DNA of 28,622 nucleotides from the NCBI GenBank assembly GCA_031732755.1, contig JAVMKI010000025.1, positions 1-28,622 on the forward strand, written 5' to 3'. The DNA comes from Contendibacter sp031732755 (GTDB lineage: Bacteria > Pseudomonadota > Gammaproteobacteria > Competibacterales > Competibacteraceae). The stretch's first letter is position 1. Each line of letters starts with the position of its first letter. The translations under genes were made by a program, and so were the position numbers. The notes below the pieces were generated by a model that saw only the letters and a program-made list of their open reading frames with translations, did no database searches and was not told the DNA's origin. Below are positions 16,618 to 23,005 of this stretch, piece by piece.

Positions 16618-17616
16618 TCACGCTGCTTTCCTGGACTCCGCCCGATCTTCCGCGAACCAAACCGCCAGCTTTTCCTTTTCCTCTTTAAATCCCGGTCGAG
16701 CGAAGACAAAGTGACCGCCGGGGAAGATGAGTTGCTCAAAAGAGGCAAATTGTTTCGGAACCGTCGAGTTCCATTCCACGATGGAAGCCGAGGGCATCAC
16801 CAGAAAATCATGTTCTCCAACCAGATTGAAGAAATGGATATTGGAAACATCGCCGTCGAAGTGAAAAGATTCCCTTCCCTCCGGTGCCGCGAACGCTTCT
16901 TCCAATATATCCATAAAGGCCGCGAACGGTACCCACCGGTCATCACAGGTCAACGTCAAGGCTTCCGCAAAGGTTTTCGGCCCGGCTTCCCAAAAGCGTT
17001 GCCAGAACCACTGCATCATGGAATTGCTGGTGCTTTGCGAAATCAGCATGTCGAAAGTGAATAGGGAAATACCAGCATTTTCCAATGCCGGGCGATAAGG
17101 CTTCATGGCCTGATAAAAATTCGTGAAAGTTCTGCCCATTCCCAGGTCTCGAGCGCCGAGAATGGGCGACCCATAGTAACAAATCTTATGGAATTTCTTC
17201 GCAAAATCCTTATCCCGCTTCAGGTCCCGGTTGATGAGATGGGAGGTGATCAAACCCCCAATGCAGATTCCAAAGACATTGAGGTTGTCCACCCCGTATT
17301 CTTTCAGCAGTGGGTTCACGGCTTTATCTCTGAGGGCATCGGCCAGCATGTCCAATGTCCAGCCGTTGAGGGTAAAGAGCGCTTCCTTGCCCCAGTCCAT
17401 CAGGTACACGTCAAAACCGTGCTTGTTGAAGAAATCGATGAAGCTATCTTCGTTGAAGAAAGTACCATAGGCCCTGGTCATGATTGAGTAGTTCAAGATG
17501 ATCGGTCTCTTTTGCGTCTTCGCGGCTTGATCGGCGGAGAATTTCCAGATGTTAAAATGATCATCTTGGTAGTAAGGCTGCGCCTTTGAATTGGCATAAA
17601 AGACAGGATCAAACAT
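16618..17616 (-). CDS. PhaC-like poly(3-hydroxyalkanoate) synthase / alpha-beta hydrolase
   Basis: 332 residues from ATG 17616, with a strong GGAGG at the right distance. The alpha/beta-hydrolase core has the PHA-synthase type lipase box G-I-C-I-G-G with nucleophile Cys118, the strand DVYLMDWG (69-76), Asp270 in GEHDFLVMP and His302 in PGGHFVFA, so the Cys-Asp-His triad is complete. Size is close to class III PhaC (about 355), but the N-terminus is shorter and no phaE is adjacent. It could be a divergent synthase or a related acyltransferase. The base composition is visibly more AT-rich than the neighbours, with many Phe, Asn and Lys codons, which suggests acquisition by transfer. It follows the channel gene on the same strand after 69 bases and may share its transcript. 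Confidence 0.75.
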   Translation of the reverse strand: MFDPVFYANSKAQPYYQDDHFNIWKFSADQAAKTQKRPIILNYSIMTRAYGTFFNEDSFIDFFNKHGFDVYLMDWGKEALFTLNGWTLDMLADALRDKAVNPLLKEYGVDNLNVFGICIGGLITSHLINRDLKRDKDFAKKFHKICYYGSPILGARDLGMGRTFTNFYQAMKPYRPALENAGISLFTFDMLISQSTSNSMMQWFWQRFWEAGPKTFAEALTLTCDDRWVPFAAFMDILEEAFAAPEGRESFHFDGDVSNIHFFNLVGEHDFLVMPSASIVEWNSTVPKQFASFEQLIFPGGHFVFARPGFKEEKEKLAVWFAEDRAESRKAA

Positions 17617-17685
17617 ATAGCCTCCATTTCAGGTTGAATTACAGCTCATGGACATACCATCGTGATACCGTATCTCGGCGCGGCC

Positions 17686-18777
17686 CTATCCGGCGCCGAA
17701 CCATTTGTCGCATATCCGCTGATAGGTGCCATCCTCGCGCAGGATTAGTAAGATACTGTTGATCTTCCTGCGCAGGGGGCTGTCCGCTGGAAACATGAAT
17801 CCCACCTCATTCTTGTTGAACTCCGGGCCGACCATTCTCACCAATCCCTTCCCTGCATGGGTCGCATAGTAAAGCTGGATCGGTGCGTCCAGGAGTACGG
17901 CGTCGACCCTCCGGTCCAGCAGGGCCTGATACATCTCCTCGGTTCGTTGGAACTCCCGCGCCGTGGTGTTGTGTTCCTTGAGGTAACCAATGGCGGTGGC
18001 GCCCGACAACGTGGCAACCGGCTTGCCGTGCAAATCATCCGGCCCGTTGATGGCGCCCCGGATTTGCTGCACGGTCAGATTCGTGGTCAGTTGGGCTGTA
18101 TACGACGCGACGAAACTGATGCCGACGAACATCCAAAGAACGGCCAGCGTTCGGACGAGCCACCGGCGCGGAAATCGGTCCACCGTCTGGGTCAGCAGGG
18201 TCGCCGCCGCCCAATACATCGCATAAAAGATGCCGGGAAAGTAATCCCGGGTGGGGATCATGCCCTCCGGGTGCCGGCGTTCCAGTATCCAAACCACCTG
18301 AGCGGCAATGGTGACGAACAGGAAGGCGACGCCCAGCCATGCCAGGGTCGCGCGTGAAAATAACAGGTCCAGCATTCTCCATAACGACGGAACCACCACG
18401 GTCTCTCCCGTGTTCCGCACCATGACCTGCAGGCCCGCTTCCATGATCGGGTAGGAAAAATCGAATTCCCGGTCGCGTTCGGACGTATAGAACAAGCTGG
18501 AGACGGCGATGTCCGCGTTCCCGAACCGCAAGGAATCGAACACGGCATTCACGTCGGGCATCACCTGGTAGGTGGTCTTGACGCCCAGCCGCCCGGCGAT
18601 CTCGTTCCAGAGTTCGATGCTGAACCCCGTAATGGCGCCATTGTGCTCGACGACAAAGGGCGGCAACACAAGGGTGGCCGCGCGCAAGGGCGGCTCATCG
18701 GTTTCCGCCAGTGCTGGGGAAATCAGTATGGTCGCCAGCGACAGTATCGCGACCCACCGAGTGGGGATGATGGACAT
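17686..18777 (-). CDS. Prokaryotic ionotropic-glutamate-receptor-like channel (S1-M1-P-M2-S2)
   Basis: 363 residues from ATG 18777 (GGAGG upstream). After a signal peptide (1-24) comes ligand-binding lobe S1 (about 30-128) with the amino-acid-contacting pattern S-S-L-F-Y-T-S-E-R. Then come M1 (about 143-165), a re-entrant pore loop (about 179-196), M2 (about 205-237) and lobe S2 (about 238-363), with LSGATAIGYL and VDAVLLDAP contributing to the ligand site. M2 contains SYTAQLTTNLTV, strikingly close to the SYTANLAAFLTV hallmark of animal iGluR M3. The pore loop lacks the TVGYG potassium filter of GluR0, so a non-selective or different selectivity is expected. The domain order excludes an ordinary ABC binding protein. 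The ligand is probably an amino acid. It is divergently transcribed from a serine dehydratase gene. Confidence 0.85.
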   Translation of the reverse strand: MSIIPTRWVAILSLATILISPALAETDEPPLRAATLVLPPFVVEHNGAITGFSIELWNEIAGRLGVKTTYQVMPDVNAVFDSLRFGNADIAVSSLFYTSERDREFDFSYPIMEAGLQVMVRNTGETVVVPSLWRMLDLLFSRATLAWLGVAFLFVTIAAQVVWILERRHPEGMIPTRDYFPGIFYAMYWAAATLLTQTVDRFPRRWLVRTLAVLWMFVGISFVASYTAQLTTNLTVQQIRGAINGPDDLHGKPVATLSGATAIGYLKEHNTTAREFQRTEEMYQALLDRRVDAVLLDAPIQLYYATHAGKGLVRMVGPEFNKNEVGFMFPADSPLRRKINSILLILREDGTYQRICDKWFGAG

Positions 18778-18881
18778 ATCAACCCTCCAACCGCATCCGA
18801 ATGACTCCGGATGCGACCTCTTGCGCCAGGCGTACCCGGACTCTTTCCCCGTAAAGCCGTGCAAGGGGGCAATTTGGACTG

Positions 18882-18887
18882 TATAAT
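18882..18887 (+). promoter_or_regulatory. Perfect -10 box for the serine dehydratase gene, overlapping the opposing promoter
   Basis: TATAAT on the plus strand lies 51 bases before the serine dehydratase ATG. The -35 at the ideal distance (GTGCAA, 18859-18864) is weak, so an activator may be needed. The box coincides almost completely with the -10 of the divergent channel promoter, so the two promoters should exclude one another. Confidence 0.45.
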
Positions 18888-18911
18888 ACTATCGTATCTA
18901 TTAATTATCAA
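18883..18911 (-). promoter_or_regulatory. Sigma-70-type promoter for the channel gene
   Basis: On the minus strand TTGATA (18911-18906) and TATTAT (18888-18883) are separated by exactly 17 bases, matching a good sigma-70 promoter about 105 bases upstream of the channel start codon. The region is AT-rich within GC-rich surroundings. Confidence 0.65.
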
Positions 18912-18938
18912 TAATGTCTTCTAAATACGAGGTATTCC

Positions 18939-20447
18939 ATGGACCGTCGCCGTTTTCTCAAGATCGCCGCGCTGTCCTCCACCGGTGCGGCTTTATTATC
19001 GTCGGCGCCCGCAGCCACCGCTCGCGGGATTCCCGCTCAGGCTTTTCCCGGTGGCCCTCCGGGAAAGTGTTACGCTCCCCCCAGCAACCCGGTGATCCTC
19101 ACCACGCTGACCGATCTGTTCAAGATCGGTCCGGGACCGTCCAGTTCGCACACCATCGCGCCCCTGCGAATCGCCGGTAACTTCCGAGAAGTGGTCGCCG
19201 CGTTGCCGCCGGAAACGCTAAACCAGGCCCAGTCCATCCAGGCTCATCTGTTCGGCAGCCTGAGCGCCACCGGCCGTGGCCACCGCACCGACCGGGCCAT
19301 TCTGGCCGGATTGCTGGGACAAAAACCGGAAACCTGCGATACGGCCCTGATGGATCGTTTGGAGGATACCCGCCAACAGTACGTTACCCAGATCAGCGAC
19401 AAGACCTTCACCCTGGATCGGAACACCATCGTTTGGGACAAGGTCGAGCATTCGTATCCCTTCTCCAATACGTTGGTGATGCGGCTGATGGATGCGGATG
19501 GCGCAACGTTGTTCGAGCGGGAGTATTACTCGCCGGGGGGCGGCTTTTTTCAGTGGAAGGGCCAGCCCGCCCCGGATCGCGGCCAGCCGGTTCATCCCTA
19601 TGGCAACATGACGGTGTTCAAACAACTAGTTCGGGAACGCCAAAAAGGTCTCGATGAGATAGTGCTGGAAAACGAGAAGGCCATTCTGAAGATCGGGGAC
19701 GCCGAGATTGTAGCCCATCTCGACCAGGTGTTGAACACGATGGAGAACGGCGTCAATCAGGGGTTGAGCGAAGAAGGCGTGTTGCCCGGCCCCTTCCCGG
19801 TTTACCGCCGGGCCAAACGGCTGTATCAGAGCACCCAAAACGATGGGGACGGGGACGGGTTCATGAATCGGCTGAGCAGTTATGCGTTGGCGGTGTCCGA
19901 AGGCAACGCCGCCGGCCGGCTGGCGGTCACCGCGCCCACTCTCGGCTCCGCTGGTACCCTGCCCGCCCTGGTCTATGTCATGAAACACCATCTGAAGCTT
20001 TCCCAGGACGCCATGCGCCGGGGCCTGCTGGCGGCGGGATTGGTCGGCTTTCTGTGCAAGAACAACGCGAGCGTGGCCGGCGCGGAAGTGGGGTGTCAAG
20101 GTGAGATCGGCGTCGCGTCGGCGATGGCCGCCGCCATGCTCGCTCATGCCAGCGGTGCTTCCCTGGACGCGACGGAAATCGCCGCGACCATCGCCCTGGA
20201 ACACCACCTGGGTATGTCCTGCGATCCGGTCGGCGGCTTCGTGCTGATCCCCTGCATCGAACGCAACGCCTTCGGCGCGATCAAGGCCTATAACGCGTAT
20301 CTGCTAGCGAAAAACGAGATTGCCTCCCAGCACTGGGAGGATTTGGATCGGGTGATTCTGGCGATGCTGGAAACGGGACGGGCATTACCGGCGCCGTTCA
20401 AGGAAATGGGAACCGCCGGTCTGGGCGTCACCATGGTGAATTGTTGA
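18939..20447 (+). CDS. sdaA: L-serine ammonia-lyase ([4Fe-4S]) with a twin-arginine signal peptide
   Basis: 502 residues. The N-terminus MDRRRFLKIAAL followed by a hydrophobic stretch and APAATA is a Tat signal peptide (about 1-28). It adds about 50 residues to the usual start of SdaA. The mature part holds the beta domain with GPGPSSSHTIAPLRIAG (64-80) and the alpha domain with NASVAGAEVGCQGEIG (376-391), SCDPVGGF (427-434) and IPCIERN (437-443). The cluster cysteines are Cys386, Cys428 and Cys439, and the chain ends in Cys502, as in the single-chain enzymes whose C-terminal Cys caps the cluster. The enzyme turns L-serine into pyruvate and ammonia. Export in folded form with its Fe-S cluster is an inference but follows from the Tat motif. 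AGG precedes the ATG. A hydrolase gene follows after 30 bases. Confidence 0.9.
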   Translation: MDRRRFLKIAALSSTGAALLSSAPAATARGIPAQAFPGGPPGKCYAPPSNPVILTTLTDLFKIGPGPSSSHTIAPLRIAGNFREVVAALPPETLNQAQSIQAHLFGSLSATGRGHRTDRAILAGLLGQKPETCDTALMDRLEDTRQQYVTQISDKTFTLDRNTIVWDKVEHSYPFSNTLVMRLMDADGATLFEREYYSPGGGFFQWKGQPAPDRGQPVHPYGNMTVFKQLVRERQKGLDEIVLENEKAILKIGDAEIVAHLDQVLNTMENGVNQGLSEEGVLPGPFPVYRRAKRLYQSTQNDGDGDGFMNRLSSYALAVSEGNAAGRLAVTAPTLGSAGTLPALVYVMKHHLKLSQDAMRRGLLAAGLVGFLCKNNASVAGAEVGCQGEIGVASAMAAAMLAHASGASLDATEIAATIALEHHLGMSCDPVGGFVLIPCIERNAFGAIKAYNAYLLAKNEIASQHWEDLDRVILAMLETGRALPAPFKEMGTAGLGVTMVNC

Positions 20448-20477
20448 AGCACTCTCTATCCCGTGGTCGGAGGCCAG

Positions 20478-21404
20478 ATGAGAACCAAAACCCGTTATCT
20501 ATTGCTAGTGCTGATCCTGCTGCTTCTGGGGCCGAGCGGCTACGGCCGCGCCGACCACCCCAGTAGCGATTGCAACATCACGTCCCACGAAGTCGCGCTC
20601 GACGGTGGCGTCCTGTATTACAACACGGCGGGAACGACAGGCCCTCGCGTCCTGCTCCTGCATGGCCTGTTCGCCCAGAAAGAACAATGGAACGGTGTTC
20701 TGTGCCTGTTGTCCTCCGCCGGTTATGCCGCGATGGCACCGGACCTGCCCGGCTATGGCCAGAGCATCGACTTTCCGCTGGTGGATTACCGGCTGGAGAA
20801 TCAGGTGGAACGCCTGCGCCAGTTCGTGGATGCTCTGGGCATCGCTACTTTCGATCTGGCGGGCAGTTCGATGGGTGGCGCCATCGCCGCGCTCTATGTG
20901 CGGCACTATCCCCGGCAGGTTCGCACGCTCGCCTTCATCGGCTCGCCGCTTGGCATCGTCGGCTGGGGTCCACGAGTCAGGGAGGCCATCTACCAGGGCA
21001 TCAATCCTTTCATTCCCATCGATATCGCCCAGTTCGATCTGGAAATGGGCCTGCTGTTCGTGAATCCGCCATCGATTCCGGAGCCGGTCAAGGCAGCGCT
21101 GGTCAAGGATTACGTTGAGCGCAACCGTCACTACCAGCAGGTTTGGGACATCGTCAATCTATATGACACCATGCTGGAAGACGGTCCGCCGATCTGGATT
21201 CCCACCCTCGTCCTGTGGGGTGCGGACGACCGGATTTTCGCCGTCGAGGGCCTGGATCGGCTTTCCTACCGGTTTCCTCGCGGCAAACGGGTCAAGTTGC
21301 CCGGCACCGGCCATCTGCCATTGCTAGAAAACCCCGAGGCGACCACTGGGATTTATCTCGATTTTCTCAGAACGTACCCGGCCGGCCGATTGGGGCGACG
21401 ATGA
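20478..21404 (+). CDS. Secreted alpha/beta hydrolase
   Basis: 308 residues from ATG 20478, preceded by GGAGG; a GTG at 20463 is possible but less well placed. A Sec signal peptide (MRTKTR plus the Leu-rich core YLLLVLILLLL, to about residue 24) opens the protein. The alpha/beta-hydrolase fold follows with HGLF oxyanion region (62-65), nucleophile Ser131 in AGSSMGG, Asp251 in LWGADDRIF and His279 in GTGHLPLLENP, so the triad is complete. The layout fits esterases or C-C hydrolases of the proline-iminopeptidase/haloperoxidase type; the substrate is unknown. It lies 30 bases after the serine dehydratase gene on the same strand, so both are probably one transcript and both products act outside the cytoplasm. 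Confidence 0.85.
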   Translation: MRTKTRYLLLVLILLLLGPSGYGRADHPSSDCNITSHEVALDGGVLYYNTAGTTGPRVLLLHGLFAQKEQWNGVLCLLSSAGYAAMAPDLPGYGQSIDFPLVDYRLENQVERLRQFVDALGIATFDLAGSSMGGAIAALYVRHYPRQVRTLAFIGSPLGIVGWGPRVREAIYQGINPFIPIDIAQFDLEMGLLFVNPPSIPEPVKAALVKDYVERNRHYQQVWDIVNLYDTMLEDGPPIWIPTLVLWGADDRIFAVEGLDRLSYRFPRGKRVKLPGTGHLPLLENPEATTGIYLDFLRTYPAGRLGRR

Positions 21405-21450
21405 TTCGCGGGGCTTTCGCGTTCCGTCGTGTAACCGGTTACCGCCATCT

Positions 21451-21930
21451 TACAAGGGTATGTCTTTCCGTAAAGAGTAATCGAGACATGAGGATGCGGT
21501 AAAATAGCCGATAGGGAAATCGCCGGATTACCGGAGAGCCGTCATGCCTCGCCCGCCTGGACAGTATCAATGGCGCACCGAACTTGCCCAGCCCTTTCCC
21601 CACCTGAGCCAGCCGATGGTCATGGGCTTGGCCTTGGCCTTGGCCTTGGCCTTGTGGAGTTTGGGCATGATCCTGGTACGCTCATGATAGTTTGACCGCG
21701 ACCGCCGACGGTTTGCCCGTGCCCGGTTCGCCCCGGCAACAAGGCCGATGCTGGCGGTTGGTTGGCGTCTTCCGCCATGGCTGGTCGTTGATCGTGGCCG
21801 CACTCTTCAATCACCAGCCGTTATCTATCGGCCACGGTTGCCCGGAACCCTGGCCTGCCCTGACTATCTCCCTGAGTAACCCACCATTACAAGCACTTGA
21901 AGCTGAGACATGAAAAAACCTGCCCTTGTG
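21451..21930 (+). mobile_element. Internally deleted insertion sequence with terminal inverted repeats
   Basis: The left end ACAAGGGTATGTCTTTCC (from 21452) and the complement of the right end, ACAAGGGCAGGTTTTTTC (ending at 21929), agree at 14 of 18 positions and so look like terminal repeats. The element encloses about 480 bp with the two ends of one transposase gene. A perfect 12-bp palindrome GTAACCGGTTAC lies just outside (21431-21442), possibly the target. I could not identify a clear target duplication. Confidence 0.6.
21544..21913 (+). pseudogene. Transposase remnant (DDE type): N- and C-terminal ends fused, frameshifted
   Basis: ATG 21544 (GGAG upstream) opens 47 codons beginning with MPRPPGQYQWRTELAQPFPH. 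The frame continues with LALWSLGMILVRS, which matches the N-terminus of IS4-like transposases (usual form LALWSFGMVLARSCALTAV). A stop at 21685-21687 interrupts it. One base shift later the match resumes as SLTATADGL, followed soon by RHGWSLIVAALFNHQPL and PEPWP, which look like the far C-terminus of the same kind of protein. The catalytic middle (several hundred residues) is missing. A run of four GCCTTG units (Leu-Ala repeats, about 21629-21655) marks local slippage. It is non-functional on its own but could be mobilised in trans if the ends are intact. The family assignment comes from memory of consensus motifs. Confidence 0.6.
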
Positions 21931-22101
21931 AGGGCGCCCCTTCCCGGTCGCCCCATGCCGGACTAAGCGATTGCTCCGACCGCCGAGTGGAATCGGACGC
22001 GAACTGAGTAGGCGCAGTTGGTCGTCGTCGCCAAATTGCGCATCCAGCACCTAGGGCAGGGCGTTCTTGGAGGCATTTTTGCTAAGCCTCTGAAACAAGG
22101 G

Positions 22102-22129
22102 TTGACTCCTTCTTTTTCCGGTTTATACT
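22102..22129 (+). promoter_or_regulatory. Strong sigma-70 promoter with GC-rich discriminator
   Basis: TTGACT (22102-22107), 16-base spacer and TATACT (22124-22129), followed directly by GCGCGCCCC. A GC-rich discriminator after a near-consensus -10 is typical of stable-RNA and stringently controlled promoters. The predicted start is near 22136. Confidence 0.7.
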
Positions 22130-22135
22130 GCGCGC

Positions 22136-22330
22136 CCCATGAATAGAAACCAGCGCCCATTCAACCTCTCATCCATTGTCGGCCGGTCAATGCCGCCGGC
22201 GCATTTTTGCGCGCCCACGATGGATTCGATGCGGACCTGACGAGACTACAGGCTCGGGAGGTCCGCGCGAGGCGACCTTCCGAGCGGGAATACCCAACCC
22301 CGGTCGGCGGTGAGCCTTCCGGGGTTTTTT
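22136..22330 (+). ncRNA. Predicted structured RNA of about 195 nt, family unknown
   Basis: It lies between a strong promoter and a textbook terminator and holds no convincing reading frame. It contains a small hairpin GCGCA-TTTT-TGCGC (about 22199-22212). Two mutually exclusive long stems follow: GCGGACCT (22231-22238) with AGGTCCGC (22259-22266), or GCTCGG-GA-GGTC (22252-22263) with GACC-TT-CCGAGC (22274-22285). GGG-AATA-CCC leads into the terminator. The switchable fold would suit a riboswitch-like leader or a regulatory small RNA. I compared it mentally with 6S, 4.5S, tmRNA, RNase P and common riboswitch signatures and found no match. The boundaries are inferred from promoter and terminator. 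Confidence 0.55.
22296..22330 (+). terminator. Rho-independent terminator of the structured RNA
   Basis: CCCCGG (22298-22303) and CCGGGG (22319-22324) enclose an inner GGC-GGTGA-GCC stem and are followed by six T (22325-22330). This is a strong intrinsic terminator on the plus strand. Confidence 0.85.
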
Positions 22331-22342
22331 ATGGTCTGGCGT

Positions 22343-22372
22343 CCGGCGGAAAGATTTTGAAATCCCCGCCGG
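22343..22372. repeat. Nested perfect hairpin downstream of the terminator
   Basis: CCGGCGG (22343-22349) pairs with CCGCCGG (22366-22372), and inside it GATTT (22353-22357) pairs with AAATC (22360-22364). It is followed by T-loop-like motifs GGTTCGAAGC (22376) and ACCGG-TTCAAACG-CCGGT (22409-22426). No reading frame is visible. It is part of the structured stretch that leads to the tRNA gene. Confidence 0.5.
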
Positions 22373-22487
22373 CAAGGTTCGAAGCAGCCCTGTCGCCGCG
22401 CAGCGGTACCGGTTCAAACGCCGGTCCGGCGCGCCAACGCTAACCATCGCACGGCGTGTGTCGGGCGGATGATGGGACTTCGAAGCA

Positions 22488-22563
22488 TGAAAAGTAGCTC
22501 AATGGGTAGAGCATCTGACTCATAATCAGACGGTCGAGGGTTCAACTCCCTCCTTTTCCACCA
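22488..22563 (+). tRNA. tRNA with anticodon CAT (elongator Met or Ile2), CCA encoded
   Basis: The cloverleaf reads as follows. The acceptor is TGAAAAG/CTTTTCC, the D-stem GCTC/GAGC and the anticodon stem TCTGA/TCAGA, with loop CTCATAA giving anticodon CAT at 22521-22523. The variable loop is CGGTC, the T-stem GAGGG/CCCTC has loop TTCAACT, and discriminator A and CCA at 22561-22563 follow. All pairs are good except position 1:72, which is T:C. The anticodon stem lacks the three G:C pairs of an initiator tRNA. CAT is read as AUG by elongator tRNA-Met, or as AUA when the wobble C is modified to lysidine in tRNA-Ile2; sequence alone does not decide between them. The upstream promoter at 22102 is separated from it by a terminator, so its own promoter is unclear. 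Confidence 0.8.
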
Positions 22564-22578
22564 TGGGAAAGCCCTAAA

Positions 22579-22613
22579 CAGGCTCGCGGTTCGAATCCGC
22601 TCATTCTGTTGTA
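22579..22613 (+). other. Degenerate tRNA-like T-arm fragment
   Basis: GCGG-TTCGAAT-CCGC (about 22586-22600) is a perfect T-arm with the invariant TTCGAAT loop, 25 bases after the tRNA. No matching acceptor 5' strand, D-arm or anticodon arm precedes it, so it is a fragment of a second tRNA or a tRNA mimic. Confidence 0.45.
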
Positions 22614-22620
22614 CCCCAGG

Positions 22621-22793
22621 GAGCCACCCCGGCGGGCGGTCGCTGGCTCGGTGCCTCGGCACCGGGACGGCCGCTAGCCCACAGCGCTCGCGCGGTTTCG
22701 CGCGGCGGAGAATCGGGTCAAGGCGATGATCGGCCAGCCGAGCGCGGTGTCGGTCGGCAAGGATGCTGGCCACCGTGCAAGGCCCGCCGATCA
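22621..22793. other. Densely structured non-coding stretch upstream of the slipin gene
   Basis: Consecutive stem-loops are visible: GAGCCA/TGGCTC (22621-22649), CGGTGCC-TC-GGCACCG (22649-22664), CGCGCG-GTTT-CGCGCG (22689-22704) and TGATCGGC/GCCGATCA (22727-22734 with 22786-22793). The last overlaps with the alternative GGCCAGC/GCTGGCC (22732-22738 with 22765-22771). Open frames here are not protein-like. The interval 22564-23005 holds no gene. It may be a long structured 5' leader of the slipin mRNA or a separate RNA. Confidence 0.5.
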
Positions 22794-23005
22794 GCGACCC
22801 GGCATCGACCCGTCGCCCGCCGCGCGAGCGTGGGGTGTGCTCCCAACCCATTTCATCAACCAACCGGCAGGAGCAGGTCTCGATGACATCCTGACGCTCG
22901 GCGGTGGCGGGCCGGAAACGGCGCCGACCAGTAACACGCCACGCTCGCCCGCCGGATCGCGGCGGAACAGGAAGAATACACTCGAACTTCACAAGGAGAA
23001 CCAAG

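Noticed and set aside
19218..20207. Minus-strand frames inside the serine dehydratase gene
   Set aside because: They are shadows of a well-conserved enzyme in GC-rich DNA, with no start signal or family match.
22341..22433. Possible long tRNA (SelC-like) from the hairpin at 22343 and the T-arm-like motif at 22409
   Set aside because: No consistent acceptor stem or anticodon arm could be built on either strand.
22579..22613. Second complete tRNA gene
   Set aside because: Only a T-arm is recognisable; no matching 5' acceptor strand or D-arm precedes it.
22700..22800. Sigma-54 promoter for the slipin gene, as expected for RtcR-controlled operons
   Set aside because: No TGGCAC-N5-TTGC element with correct GG-N10-GC spacing and good match was found; the best candidate is GC-rich and poor.
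22414..23004. Minus-strand frame over the tRNA, containing RRELNPRPSDYESDALP
   Set aside because: This peptide is the well-known spurious translation of a tRNA gene. The frame also covers the structured non-coding region.
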